Under the pieces are notes generated by a model, which was not told where the DNA came from, made no database searches, and was given only the letters and a program-made list of their open reading frames with translations. DNA of 64,000 nucleotides from Caldilinea sp. CFX5 (GTDB lineage Bacteria > Chloroflexota > Anaerolineae > Caldilineales > Caldilineaceae): positions 77,256 to 141,255 of the forward strand of contig QWII01000016.1 in the NCBI GenBank assembly GCA_021405325.1, written 5' to 3'. Shown piece by piece: positions 33,942 through 43,275 of this stretch (position 1 is the stretch's first letter; the number at the start of each line of letters is the position of its first letter). Position numbers and translations under genes: made by a program.

Positions 33942-34010
33942 GGGAATTACGCTCGCCAGAGTACATTTCCGACCGAGGCAGCCTGTTGACGCAGGCTGTC
34001 TCTTTTTTTG
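33942..34010 (+). ncRNA. Candidate small RNA (promoter to terminator, about 65-70 nt)
   Basis: A promoter-like pair at 33907-33935 predicts a start near 33942. About 40 bases on, a hairpin is followed by a run of seven T. No open frame of note fits between and no annotated plus-strand gene lies upstream to need this terminator. I therefore read the stretch as a possible short transcript. It matches no RNA family that I recognise. Confidence 0.3.
33979..34009 (+). terminator. Intrinsic terminator without an upstream gene
   Basis: CAGCCTG (33979-33985), 6-base loop, CAGGCTG (33992-33998), then TCTC and seven T. It has the form of a Rho-independent terminator on the plus strand. Confidence 0.6.
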
Positions 34011-34050
34011 CGCGTTTTTTTGCAATCTTGCTCCTTTCTTTCGCTCTATA

Positions 34051-34172
34051 TCGTAGGTGCGGTTTGTAACCGCACGTTATCCGCTGATAGGTACGCTCTC
34101 CACCACTCGTAGGTGCGGTTTGCAACCGCACTTGTTCATCGGGAACCGTGCGGTTGCAAACCGCACCTACGA
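34051..34172. repeat. REP copy and REPIN (three REP sequences)
   Basis: A direct REP at 34051-34075 is followed by an inverted pair, 34107-34131 and 34148-34172. The unit reads TCGTAGGTGCGGTTTG followed by CAACCGCAC or TAACCGCAC, and its core TGCGGTTTGCAACCGCA is itself palindromic. They lie between the 1121-residue protein gene and the RAYT gene. Confidence 0.8.
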
Positions 34173-34191
34173 TACCGGCAATAATTTGTCG

Positions 34192-34280
34192 CTCATCTAC
34201 AGAAAGTGTGAGGTTTCGACCCGCCACACCTGTCAGGTTTCCAAAACCTGACAGGTGTTCACACTTTCCGTAGATGAGCC
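34192..34280. repeat. Nested hairpin element sharing an end with 63873-63903
   Basis: The outer arms 34192-34210 and 34260-34278 pair with one mismatch. The inner arms CACCTGTCAGGTTT (34227-34240) and 34244-34257 are perfect. The 31 bases 34250-34280 recur exactly, inverted, at 63873-63903. Confidence 0.65.
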
Positions 34281-34324
34281 TAATTTGTTAATTTGCAAGT
34301 AACCGTACACGTTCCCCACAGCCA

Positions 34325-34349
34325 GTGCGGTTTGTAACCGCACCTACGA
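34325..34349 (-). repeat. REP copy downstream of the RAYT gene
   Basis: GTGCGGTTTGTAACCGCACC followed by TACGA, inverted relative to the copy at 34051. It lies 58 bases beyond the 3' end of the transposase gene. Confidence 0.75.
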
Positions 34350-34406
34350 ATCATGGTCATCTTCGGCTTCGCCCCAGTTGTAGTTAGTGATAGAGGCTGG
34401 CAATGA

Positions 34407-34880
34407 CTATCCCCATTGTTGTGGATAGGCATTGCGTTGTTGCCAATGGCGGTAACTACTATGCACCCATGCTTCCGGTTTGTCGACAAGGCCATGATGA
34501 ACAGGGTTGTAGTGGATATAATCCAGGTGGCGTTGGAGATCGTCCTCATCACGAATGACATGATCCCAAAAGCCCTTTTGCCAGAATTTCATTGAGCCGG
34601 TAACGCCAATCAGTTTCTTGTACTCTTTGGTGAAATTGGGCTTCAATGAGTGCATAATGTCACTAAAGTTACTGGCGCCGGTTGGTCGCAAGAGCAGATG
34701 AAAATGTTCTAGCAAAAACACGTACCCAAGCATGGTAAATGGATGTAATCGTTTCACTTCGCGCAGAGTTGCCAGCAACAGATCCAACGGCAGTTGCTGT
34801 TGAAAAACAGGGATGCGCCGATCAACCACTTGTGTGATGAACACGATAGCGTTGGGTACATAATAACGACGGATGTTCAT
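34407..34880 (-). CDS. REP-associated tyrosine transposase (RAYT, Y1 HUH family)
   Basis: 157 residues from ATG 34880. The frame is open upstream to 35069, but that part only translates REP sequences, so the internal ATG is preferred. The HUH motif is H59-F-H61 in EHFHLLLRP. A Tyr in HLDYIHYNPVHHGLV (Y121 or Y124) is in place for the nucleophile, and KFWQKGFWDHVIRDEDDL is typical of the family. RAYTs are domesticated IS200/IS605 relatives that cut and spread REP/REPIN sequences as single strands. Palindromic REPs flank this gene on both sides, which is the usual arrangement. There is no clear ribosome site, so expression may be low. Confidence 0.88.
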   Translation of the reverse strand: MNIRRYYVPNAIVFITQVVDRRIPVFQQQLPLDLLLATLREVKRLHPFTMLGYVFLLEHFHLLLRPTGASNFSDIMHSLKPNFTKEYKKLIGVTGSMKFWQKGFWDHVIRDEDDLQRHLDYIHYNPVHHGLVDKPEAWVHSSYRHWQQRNAYPQQWG

Positions 34881-34913
34881 AACCGGTTTGTCTTGACCTT
34901 GTTGCTTTGGTAA

Positions 34914-34975
34914 TCGTAGGTGCGGTTTGCAACCGCACGGATTTTGGTAATCGTAGGTGCGGTTTGCAACCGCAC
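34914..34975 (+). repeat. Two direct REP copies upstream of the RAYT gene
   Basis: 25-base REP units at 34914-34938 and 34951-34975, each preceded by TGGTAA. They lie 34 bases before the RAYT start. Confidence 0.8.
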
Positions 34976-35022
34976 GGGCACAAATAAACCAAGTGGCGAT
35001 AAGTCCCGCTGTTTGGTTCCCA

Positions 35023-35112
35023 AAACCGCACCTACGATTGTTGCGAACTTGTGCGGTTGCAAACCGCACCTACGATTGTTGCGAACTCGTGCGGTTGCAA
35101 ACCGCACCTACG
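35023..35112 (-). repeat. REP cluster overlapping the stop of the giant surface-protein gene
   Basis: A truncated copy at 35023-35037 and full inverted copies at 35051-35075 and 35089-35112. The last one contains the TAG stop (35110-35108) of the 1415-residue protein: its GTAGGTGCGG provides the stop codon. Confidence 0.75.
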
Positions 35113-38100
35113 GCAATTGCTGCTGCACAATATAATTGGCAGCGGTGGCGCTGTTGCCGGGATGAACGAAAACGCTGGTCAGCACGATGTTGACATCATT
35201 ATTGGGGCCGGCGGCTAGGGTTTTGCCGTCCAGGTTGAGATCGGTGCGGCGGTAGCCGGCGAGAATGTAGTTGACATTCGTCGTGTAGTTACCGGGCGCC
35301 GAAAGGACATCGCCCAAAATGGTGCTAATATCGTTGCTGGGACCAGCACCGATCACATTGGTGTTGCCATTGGCGTTGCCGGGCCAGAGCGTCTGTTTGC
35401 CGCCGAGGGTGCGTTGGGCATTACTGCCATAGACCGCCGTGCCGGCAGCGGTGAAATCTACGGTGGCGGTTGTCGGTGATAAGGTCACCGCCGCCGCCGT
35501 CATCACGCCAAGATGGTTGCGATGTTTGACTGCGACATAGACTGTGTTGCTGGCTAACCCGCTGAAACTCAACACGGAGACGCCATCGACTCCCACGACA
35601 TCGCCATCAGCTTGCAGGAGCGCGCCCCGGCTGGCGACGACGGTGGCCGGGGTAGCGGCGTTGCGCAACTCGACCAAGACCCAGTCCACAATCGCATTGG
35701 CGGTGAGAACGCTGCTGTTGCTAATCGTCGCGCCGTCGCCATAGGGGCTGACCAGCGGGAAGTCGGGCAGACGGCGCAGTTGGTCGCGCATGAGGCCGCT
35801 GCCGGTTTGGTAGGCGCCGCCCAGGATGACTTTGATGGGCAATGGGACTGCTGCCACGGTGGTGGCTGTATCGCGGTAGTCAACATCACCGGCGCTATCA
35901 CTGTTGGGATAGGCTGTCGCCGGATTGGTGACGCCGGCGTTGACCGGGCCGTAGGCGCTGTCGTTGCTGTCAATGCCGTCATCCAGGCCGTCCTTGTCGG
36001 CGTCAGCGTTGCTCTTGGTCAGGGTTGCTTCGGTTGTGTCGTTGCCCTGAGCGTTGTCGCTGTCGGTATCCTTGTAGTCGGGGTTGTCAGCGCCGTCGCT
36101 GTTGACCGGCGTGAGACCCGCATCACCCGCACCCTCATAAGCGTTGTCGAGACCGTCGCCGTCGCTATCGCTGCCACTGGGGGCGACGTAACCGGCGGTG
36201 GTCTGCGCTTCGACATTGTCGGGGAGGCCGTCACCGTCGCTGTCCAGGTCGAGGGCGTCGGGAATGCCGTCGCTGTCGGTGTCGACGGTGAGCGCGCCTT
36301 CCACGCTGTCGAGCAGGCCGTCACCGTCGTCATCGAGATCGCTGCCGTTCACCACGCCGTCGCCGTCGCGATCACAGTCGCCCTGGCCCAGGTTATAGTT
36401 GCCCAGGAAATCGTCGCCGGGATCGCTGCCCAGGCCAAAGACATCGATCTGCTGGCCGGGATTGTTGGGCGCTGCGTTGAAGGGATCGCTATTCTCCATC
36501 AGGCTCACCGCCCCGGCGCAGACGCCGCCATTCTGGAAGGTGAACATGAGAATCTCCTGGCCGCCTTGCCAGTTGATGGCGCTGTGGTTGCTCGTGGGGA
36601 AGTCGAGGGCAAAGGAGATGTAGTCGGCGCTGGTGTCCGCCGCCGGTCCGTTGGTGCGTGAATTGACGGCCCACGCTGTGTCGGCCACCGGCGCGGTGAC
36701 GTTGGTGGGCGAGAAGATGCCGGAACCAAGCAAATGCGGCGCTTTGATCGTCACCTGGGCGGTGCCGGTGGTCTTGGGCGCGTTGGGGGTGCCGATGGAA
36801 CGCATCCAGACTTCGTAGCGGTTAAGCGCACCATTATAGACAAGCTTATATTCGATGCCCGCTACCTCGGCCACGTTGGTGACAGTGACGGCGATGGCCT
36901 GGTCATCCGTGCCGGCGCTGTTACTAGCGCGCACGGTGACATCGTAGACATTGTTGCCGCCGCCGTCGGTGGGCGCTTCATAGTCCGGTGCGCTGACAAA
37001 GCTCAGGACGCCGGTACTGGCATTGATGGTGAACTTGGCGGCATCCGCTCCGCCCACAATGCTATAGGTGATGGGCGCAGTTCCGCTGGCCGTCACGGTG
37101 GTCACGACGGTTGTGTTTTCGGGGATGCTGACACTGGCGTTCGCCCCGCCACCGCCACTGGTAATGGTTGGCGCCGTTGCCGCAGCAGTGACGGTCGTGT
37201 TGACCGTATTCGAGGTAGCTGACGAGGTGTCGCCACCACCGATGACGCTAGCCATGTTGCTCTTGACGCCTGTTGTCGTCGGGTTGACCGTCAGGTTGAT
37301 GGTTGCCGTGCCGTTGACGGCGATGACGGTGCTGCTGGTGCAGGTGACAGTTTGTCCACCGGCAGAACAGGTGAAGCCGCTGCCACTGCCGCTGACAAAG
37401 CTCAAGCCCGCCGGCAGCGTATCGGTGACGGTGATAACACCGCTGGTGGCTGCGCTACCGGTGTTGGAGATAACAATGGTGTAATTGAAATCTGTCCCTT
37501 GTGTGGCCGTAGCGGGGGCGCTCATGCTTGCCAGCAGATTTGGCATTGCGGCGGCGTTACCCGTGCCATTGAGTGGAATATTGACGCTCCCTTCGTCGCT
37601 GTCACTGTTGGTAATCATCAGGACGGCACTCATCGCGCCAGCGGTGGTCGGGCTAAAGACAAGGTCAACTGTACAACTGTTTCCGGCAGCGATATTGGTG
37701 GGGAAAGTGCTGCCACATGTCCCGCCACTGACGGCAAACGCACTGGGATTTGTCCCGCCCAGGTTGATGTTGCTGATCGTCAAGGCCGCCAAGCCTGTGT
37801 TGTTGATCGTCACGGTCTGTGCCGCCGAAGTTGTACCGCTGGTCTGGTTGCCAAAGCTCACCGTAGCCGGGGTAACAGCGATCTCCGGTGCCACAACGGA
37901 ATTGTTAAAGGTAAGACCAGTCGGGTCATTGGTGGTGTTGGTAGCAGCGTCATTGCTGTAGAGTATCCCGTTACTAGCCATTGTAGCAGGCAAATTGGCA
38001 AGCTGCGCCTTGTTATAGACAGTGCCTGGCGGCTCAGTCAGGGAAAGCAGCACATCGCCATAGAAGGTAATCGATGATTGGGGCGGTAAGGTCAAGGTGG

Positions 38101-39355
38101 CATTCAAGGTGTCGTCGGTGACGGTATCGGTCGCAGTGCTAAAGCTGCCCGCGCTGGCGCCGCCGCTTGCGGTTTCTACGCCGGAGCCGATCCACTTGCC
38201 AAAATTGCCGTTATTGGCTGTACCACTGACGCCGACATCGTTGAGAATATCACTAAAGGTGGCGGTGTACGTCTGACCGCCGGCCAGTTCATTGTTCGTA
38301 ACCGTAAAAAGGTAGCGCACAGTTGCGCCGCGTGGCACCGAAGCCGCACTCTGCACACCGCTCGTATTGGGGTCGGTATCAAGGACTTTCTCAAAGGTCG
38401 GTCCCCAGGGACACGAAGCGCCATCTGCTGCCGAGACGGTCGAGCCGGAACCCAGTAAGGTAGCGACGCGTGTCCCCACGTTCACTCGATAGAGACGACC
38501 GCCACCAGTATACCCATATAGTTGTTGGTTGGTGTCAAAAGCGGCGGCAAAGAAAAAGACGCCGCCGCTTTCAGCCACTAAACCTGTTACCGCGCCGACG
38601 GTTGAACCGGTAATGGTGCTGGCGCCGGCATTATAGATAAACTTATAGAGGGTGCCGTTTCCTACCCCATACATCTCCCCGGTCGTCGGAAAGGCAGCCA
38701 GATCGTACAAACCGGGAAGAGTAACGCCGCTATAGGTGACATTCGTCGCGGCTTGGGGGACGCCGGAAGCATTGAAGCTGATCTTCTTCCAAACCGTGCC
38801 GCTGTCACTATAGAGGTAAGTGCCGTCGGGCAGAACCGTACCCGCATTACCGGTGGCAGCGACACCCGTAGAAGCGGATGTACCATCAGCATAGATGCGG
38901 CGTAAAAATGTGCCATCAGGCGCGTACATATACCCATCTTGTAGACGGAAGCCGGCGCCATTGTGACCGACTCCGTTAATACCACCGGGCGATAGGTTGA
39001 CAAAGCTGACCGTGTCGTCGCTATTCACCACAATCTTGCCGGTAACCACCGCTGTGCTGGTGGCATTGACGCGGGTAATATAGACTGTGCCGTCACAAAC
39101 GAAAGGGTCGGTGGCAGCAAGGGCGCGCTTTGGGGTGCCGAAGATCTGTTGTCCAACTTGTAATACCTGTGCGGCGGCTGTGGCGATCCAGGTGCTGAGT
39201 CCGGCCTGTTGTGTGGCCGCTTGCACCATCTGCGGGGTGGGTTGAATGACCGCCATGACTGCAATCAGTGGTAGAGTGATTTGGGTCAAGATGACCAAAT
39301 AGGTAAGCAAAGTTGATAGTAGCCGACGAGATCGCCGGCCGGATGCTTGGTTCAT
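35108..39355 (-). CDS. Giant multidomain exported protein (beta-propeller, HYDIN, DUF11, domain X, TSP3, dockerin-like)
   Basis: 1415 residues from ATG 39355; AGGAG stands 8 bases upstream. An N-terminal membrane segment (about 12-45) acts as signal. A propeller-like region follows (about 80-335, [20 protein letters not shown]). After a DUF11-like segment comes a HYDIN/choice-of-anchor-D Ig domain ([18 protein letters not shown]). Next are DUF11 ([19 protein letters not shown]), a cadherin-like repeat ([16 protein letters not shown]), domain X (about 855-1010, [15 protein letters not shown]) and short TSP3 repeats. The last 246 residues match the C-terminal domain of the 1121-residue protein, with dockerin-like loops ([18 protein letters not shown], each with AGPxND). 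The stop codon lies in a REP. It is probably a cell-surface or matrix protein. Confidence 0.78.
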   Translation of the reverse strand: MNQASGRRSRRLLSTLLTYLVILTQITLPLIAVMAVIQPTPQMVQAATQQAGLSTWIATAAAQVLQVGQQIFGTPKRALAATDPFVCDGTVYITRVNATSTAVVTGKIVVNSDDTVSFVNLSPGGINGVGHNGAGFRLQDGYMYAPDGTFLRRIYADGTSASTGVAATGNAGTVLPDGTYLYSDSGTVWKKISFNASGVPQAATNVTYSGVTLPGLYDLAAFPTTGEMYGVGNGTLYKFIYNAGASTITGSTVGAVTGLVAESGGVFFFAAAFDTNQQLYGYTGGGRLYRVNVGTRVATLLGSGSTVSAADGASCPWGPTFEKVLDTDPNTSGVQSAASVPRGATVRYLFTVTNNELAGGQTYTATFSDILNDVGVSGTANNGNFGKWIGSGVETASGGASAGSFSTATDTVTDDTLNATLTLPPQSSITFYGDVLLSLTEPPGTVYNKAQLANLPATMASNGILYSNDAATNTTNDPTGLTFNNSVVAPEIAVTPATVSFGNQTSGTTSAAQTVTINNTGLAALTISNINLGGTNPSAFAVSGGTCGSTFPTNIAAGNSCTVDLVFSPTTAGAMSAVLMITNSDSDEGSVNIPLNGTGNAAAMPNLLASMSAPATATQGTDFNYTIVISNTGSAATSGVITVTDTLPAGLSFVSGSGSGFTCSAGGQTVTCTSSTVIAVNGTATINLTVNPTTTGVKSNMASVIGGGDTSSATSNTVNTTVTAAATAPTITSGGGGANASVSIPENTTVVTTVTASGTAPITYSIVGGADAAKFTINASTGVLSFVSAPDYEAPTDGGGNNVYDVTVRASNSAGTDDQAIAVTVTNVAEVAGIEYKLVYNGALNRYEVWMRSIGTPNAPKTTGTAQVTIKAPHLLGSGIFSPTNVTAPVADTAWAVNSRTNGPAADTSADYISFALDFPTSNHSAINWQGGQEILMFTFQNGGVCAGAVSLMENSDPFNAAPNNPGQQIDVFGLGSDPGDDFLGNYNLGQGDCDRDGDGVVNGSDLDDDGDGLLDSVEGALTVDTDSDGIPDALDLDSDGDGLPDNVEAQTTAGYVAPSGSDSDGDGLDNAYEGAGDAGLTPVNSDGADNPDYKDTDSDNAQGNDTTEATLTKSNADADKDGLDDGIDSNDSAYGPVNAGVTNPATAYPNSDSAGDVDYRDTATTVAAVPLPIKVILGGAYQTGSGLMRDQLRRLPDFPLVSPYGDGATISNSSVLTANAIVDWVLVELRNAATPATVVASRGALLQADGDVVGVDGVSVLSFSGLASNTVYVAVKHRNHLGVMTAAAVTLSPTTATVDFTAAGTAVYGSNAQRTLGGKQTLWPGNANGNTNVIGAGPSNDISTILGDVLSAPGNYTTNVNYILAGYRRTDLNLDGKTLAAGPNNDVNIVLTSVFVHPGNSATAANYIVQQQLP

Positions 39356-39574
39356 GGCATTAGCTCCTGAACAGAAGAAGACGGGTTGTGTGATGTGTGA
39401 TTCGTGCTTGGTAGTGCGTAAATTTTCGTTCGGTTGGGTAAATGGCGGCGCTATATGAATAGCCCGCACAGAATACAATCGGTGCCAGCGGAAAAAGAAT
39501 AGGGCGACTTGACCGCATCGTGTGGACGATCAATTCCTGTAGCAGAGATGGAATTTGCTGATAGCAAGAAGAAC

Positions 39575-39687
39575 AGGACTTACGCAAGACGAATCGCTGC
39601 TGGGAGCGCCGCCATCCCTGGCGGCAAGCAAGGCCGCCAGGGATGGCGCGGGAACCCACTGGGTTCCCAGCGTCTTGTGTAAGTCCT
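39575..39687. mobile_element. MITE copy 2 (AGGACTTACGCA ends)
   Basis: 113 bp with the same terminal inverted repeats as the copies at 29112 and 45251 (one change, TTGTGTAAG, in the right arm). Its own internal palindrome is GCCGCCATCCCTGGCGGC with its partner. It lies in the 867-base gap 39356-40222, which otherwise holds only the hairpin at 40134-40200. Confidence 0.72.
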
Positions 39688-40133
39688 GAAGAAGCAGCAC
39701 TTGGGCGCTTTGTGTCTGCCCAAACCGCACAGGGTGGTTTGGGGTAAATGTGCCGTCCAGCCATCTCTACTACCTCATGTAGGGCAACCCTGCCGCCGGC
39801 AACAACTCTCCTCTTGCGCAGAGGTGGGTGCTGCATCCCAAAGCGACAGAATTGCGACAGAGCCTGTTGGCGCAGGCCATGGTCGTTAGGAAAACGTCGG
39901 GTGTTGTGTGCGCCTAGCGTTTCCGGTGTGCAGTTTGTTCCAGCATGACACAATGGCGGTTGAAACCGTTTTCTCACCCGTCATACCAACATTATTCTAG
40001 CAACGGGAAAGCAATTTGTATATAGCTATGAAGTACCAGTTTTCGCTTGCGTCATTTGCTGCAATAGCTTCCGTGGATTAATAGAGGCGGCTGTCTACTT
40101 CGGCAATGGCGAGCTACGAACGAGCGGATATGT

Positions 40134-40200
40134 GCCAAAATAAAGAGCCGCCCCGGTGACTTCGACATGCGCAGTCACCGGGGCGGCTCTTTATTTTGGC
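40134..40200. terminator. Perfect 27-bp bidirectional terminator hairpin
   Basis: Arms 40134-40160 and 40174-40200 are exactly complementary. The GC-rich stem AGCCGCCCCGGTGAC is bounded by A-rich and T-rich sides. It lies just downstream of the minus-strand sugar isomerase gene. Confidence 0.75.
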
Positions 40201-40222
40201 ATTCTGTCAATTACAAACTTTC

Positions 40223-41200
40223 TCATCGATAGATCGCCGACAGCGACCGTTCCACATACTGGCGTATCCGTTGCAGATCGCCAACCGGATCGGGCGCTGT
40301 GTCCAGTTCCAGCACAGCCCACCCTTGATAGTTCAAGTCGCGTAGCAGACGCATCCACGCCGGCCAGTCCACCACGCCGCTACCGACGGCAGTAAACCAC
40401 TGGATCTGGCGATCATAGATCGTCTCATCAATCGGCACATCGGCCGGGGCGGGACCGGTGGCATCTTTCCAGTGGGTGATCGACAAGCGATCGCGGTGGC
40501 GCTTGACAATTGCTAACGGATCCGAACCGGCGACGGTAAATTGCGCCGTGTCGGGACAGAGGAAGACATAGGTCGGGTCGGTCAGTAACATAAAGAGATC
40601 GACATCGCGACTATTGCGAAACATGGAGAACGCTTCCGGGTGGACGGCCAGCTTGACCCCATACTTCAGCGAAAGATAGCCCATGTGGTTGAGCAGATCG
40701 GCCATCAACTCCGCTCGCTTGAGATCGACAAAAATAGGCGGATCGGCGTCGCGGCCGGCGCGCAAAGGCAGTGACACAATGAGCGAATCAGAGCCGCACG
40801 CTTGCAAAAACTCAGCATAGCCGGTAGCCATCTCTAACAGCACAGGGTGGTCGGCGGCATTGTCAAACTCGGCATAGCGATCCGTGCCGGGAATACGGGT
40901 CGAAAAATAGCCGCTGCTCAATTCCAGGCCATGATCGCGTAGCGCTGTGGCGAAGCCCTGCGCCGACCCATAGGCGTCACGGGCGCTATACCAATTGCCT
41001 GGCGCAAAGGTGATCTCAATCCCATCCAGCCCTGCCGTTTTGGACGCCGTGAGAATCTGCTCCCAAAAACGCAACGGCGCCCACCTGCCGCTGGTGAACA
41101 GATCGCGCAGGGCGCCCATCCCGCCGGCCATACCCCAAAAGTGGGGATCATAGAAGGTGACGAGATCGGTTGAAAATTTGATGTTGCGTGCTGTTGTCAT
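40223..41200 (-). CDS. Sugar phosphate isomerase/epimerase-like TIM-barrel protein
   Basis: 325 residues; AAGGAG precedes the ATG. It has the AP-endonuclease-2/xylose-isomerase-like barrel. Strands with likely metal ligands are AGLDGIEITFAP, KYGVKLAVHPEAF, TYVFLCPDTAQF, ITHWKDA and GWAVLELDTAP. Members isomerise or epimerise sugars and inositols (IolE/IolI, hydroxypyruvate isomerase type). It is alone between two hairpins, so no pathway is indicated. Confidence 0.8.
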   Translation of the reverse strand: MTTARNIKFSTDLVTFYDPHFWGMAGGMGALRDLFTSGRWAPLRFWEQILTASKTAGLDGIEITFAPGNWYSARDAYGSAQGFATALRDHGLELSSGYFSTRIPGTDRYAEFDNAADHPVLLEMATGYAEFLQACGSDSLIVSLPLRAGRDADPPIFVDLKRAELMADLLNHMGYLSLKYGVKLAVHPEAFSMFRNSRDVDLFMLLTDPTYVFLCPDTAQFTVAGSDPLAIVKRHRDRLSITHWKDATGPAPADVPIDETIYDRQIQWFTAVGSGVVDWPAWMRLLRDLNYQGWAVLELDTAPDPVGDLQRIRQYVERSLSAIYR

Positions 41201-41287
41201 GCGAAGCTCCTTGTTTGGGTCAATGGTGAATGACTCTTGCTATAGCATACCACAAACAACGCTCACGCCGGAGGGGAGAAAAGGCTG

Positions 41288-41325
41288 TAGGCGCCTAGAA
41301 GGCCAGGTTGCTTTCTAGGCGCCTA
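41288..41325. terminator. Hairpin terminator for the membrane-protein pair
   Basis: TAGGCGCCTAGAA (41288-41300) is complementary to 41313-41325. It lies downstream of the minus-strand gene ending at 41364. Confidence 0.6.
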
Positions 41326-41363
41326 GGACGCTATGACATGTGCGGTAAGGGTAGCCGCGCCAA

Positions 41364-42287
41364 TTATTGCTTGCTCACCTGTTGCACCGTAACCGGCCCG
41401 ACGCCACCGCCGATCACGAGGTTGACCCGCTGGCTGGCGCTTTCAAAATCAGGGGAGATGTATTCACCATCACGATGGATATAATTGCCATCAACAACAA
41501 CGCTGCCGATACCGGCGTCAGCCGTAATGTGCGCGGCCAGCGTGTCAGGCACCAACACCAGGATCTTGCCCACGCCGCCTTCAATCGCCGCTTCAAAATT
41601 GCCACGCGCCGGCAAGGTGATCTTCACTTCGCCGACCCCGGTGCTGACTTCCAGCCCGGTCAGGGTCAATTGTTCTAAATTGAGCTCAGCCGAACCAACC
41701 CCGGTGGAGACCGACAGATCGATTGGCGTTTCGCCATTGAGCCGCAGGTTCCACAGCCCATCTTCACGCCGGCCAAAGCTAGGCAGGATAAAGCTATGGG
41801 TGTCGCTCTTTAACGAATAGGTGGCAACGCCGCTATCAACGCTAAAATTAGTTTTCAACTCTTCGTTGTTGTGCAGGGCAATCGCCCCTTCAACCAACTG
41901 GCCGGCCGGCACACCGGCCGTGATCTGCATTTGGCTCACACTGGAATCAATGTTGACCCTGGCGCGTTGCGCCCCTTCCAAATTTTGCCGAATGGTCTGA
42001 CCGCCGACTGACTCAAAGGCGTTGCTCTGGACATAGCCCAGCCACATCCCGCCAATGACCAGGCTGACAATGATCACCAGGGCGGCCAGGGCGCCGCCGT
42101 TGGTGCGCCGGCCCAGCAGTAGATCCAGCCCCGCCGCCACCAGAAAGAGCGGCCAGAAGCGAAAGAGCAATTCCCACAAATTGAAATTGAGAATGCCAAA
42201 GTTGCTCAGCAAGAGCAGCACCCCCAGCCCCACCAGAACAATTGGGCCAAAGAGACTGCCGCGACTTTTTTCGGTTGTCGTTACCAT
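41364..42287 (-). CDS. LiaF/DUF5668-type membrane protein with toast-rack domain
   Basis: 307 residues. The N-terminal third has two or three membrane helices (GPIVLVGLGVLLLLSNFGIL, LFRFWPLFLVAAGLDLLLG, ALAALVIIVSLVIGGMWLGY). The C-terminal two thirds are a repetitive beta-helix/toast-rack domain with recurring VSTGVG, GGVGK and AGIGSV turns. Related LiaF-type proteins regulate cell-envelope stress systems, but no histidine kinase or response regulator is adjacent. It starts 3 bases after the stop of the upstream membrane-protein gene, so the two are translationally linked. Confidence 0.75.
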   Translation of the reverse strand: MVTTTEKSRGSLFGPIVLVGLGVLLLLSNFGILNFNLWELLFRFWPLFLVAAGLDLLLGRRTNGGALAALVIIVSLVIGGMWLGYVQSNAFESVGGQTIRQNLEGAQRARVNIDSSVSQMQITAGVPAGQLVEGAIALHNNEELKTNFSVDSGVATYSLKSDTHSFILPSFGRREDGLWNLRLNGETPIDLSVSTGVGSAELNLEQLTLTGLEVSTGVGEVKITLPARGNFEAAIEGGVGKILVLVPDTLAAHITADAGIGSVVVDGNYIHRDGEYISPDFESASQRVNLVIGGGVGPVTVQQVSKQ

Positions 42288-42290
42288 TGC

Positions 42291-43010
42291 TTATTCCTCC
42301 CTCCGCTCTTCAGGAACCCTGGGCAGTGGATCTGTTGCTAACGGCGTATCAGCTTTGTCGGGCGTCCTGCTGCGCCAGATCCAGTAGCCGCCGACGGCAA
42401 TCAGCACAAAGGGCCACAGCACGTTAATCAGATTGGCTGAATTGGCGCCGACCAAAATGCCCATCACCATCAAGACAGCCGCCGGGATAAAGGCCCAAGT
42501 AAGTCGTTCCCCTGTGCGCGACCCAAGCAACGCTAAGACCAGGAAAGTCAACCCCAACCCCAGGAAGAAGACGCCGCCCGAATCGAAGCCGCGCCCGCCC
42601 ACGTCGTCGATGCCCGCCACAACGGCCAGGGTGGCCATGACGCCGCCGGGGATAATGGCCCACCACATGCGTGGATTGGCGAGATAGACCATGATAAAGC
42701 CGACCCCGATTGAGCCGAGAAAGACCGAGCCGGTCAGCGGTTCGATAAAACGCGGCCCAAAGTTGTCTAAAAAGGTGACGGCAGCCAGTCCCAACAGGGT
42801 GAAGCCCGGAATCGCCGCCCACCATTGCTCTTCCCGGTGGGTTAAGAAGATGTAGAGAAAGACCAACCCGCCGACGCTGAACAGCCCTGTCCAGATCAGA
42901 TCGGTCAATCCGCCAAACCAACCCAGATTTTGCAACAGGAAAAAGATGCCCGCCGCAATCAACAGAATGCCCCACAGTGCCGCATTGCGTGTTTCTTTGT
43001 TTTCTTGCAT
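42291..43010 (-). CDS. Multi-pass membrane protein, partner of the LiaF-like protein
   Basis: 239 residues with about six to eight hydrophobic helices, starting LWGILLIAAGIFFLLQNLGW, which repeats the DUF5668-like hairpin of its neighbour. The last 30 residues are hydrophilic (TPDKADTPLATDPLPRVPEE). AAGGGGTG precedes the ATG. No catalytic motif is visible. The gene pair is common in Chloroflexota and its function is unknown to me. The region upstream (43011-43275) has no gene or clear signal. Confidence 0.7.
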   Translation of the reverse strand: MQENKETRNAALWGILLIAAGIFFLLQNLGWFGGLTDLIWTGLFSVGGLVFLYIFLTHREEQWWAAIPGFTLLGLAAVTFLDNFGPRFIEPLTGSVFLGSIGVGFIMVYLANPRMWWAIIPGGVMATLAVVAGIDDVGGRGFDSGGVFFLGLGLTFLVLALLGSRTGERLTWAFIPAAVLMVMGILVGANSANLINVLWPFVLIAVGGYWIWRSRTPDKADTPLATDPLPRVPEERREE

Positions 43011-43275
43011 GGTATCACCCCTTGCGCTTCAGAAACTTAACAGAATATTGTCAGATTTTGCGAGGCAGGCTGTGTTGTGCGCACCTGCCGAACCGTCGCA
43101 GGTAGCAAGTGGCAAGTAGCAGGTTAATAGATGAGCGTAGCGGGAATGACCAAACATCCTGTTGCAACTCGCCACCAGTTACCTACGCATAATTGCTACT
43201 AATCAGTACGTACTTCCCTGTGGGGAGTTTCGCTTACTTTGTGGGCGAACAGGTTACCTTGGGTAAAAAATGCAG

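Noticed and set aside
34881..35069. N-terminal extension of the RAYT protein
   Set aside because: The extra codons only translate REP units (repeated NRTYD and CGCKPHL); the Y1 transposase fold starts at the internal ATG.
34051..35112. CRISPR array
   Set aside because: The repeats are palindromic, occur in both orientations, have irregular spacing and surround a RAYT gene; no cas genes.
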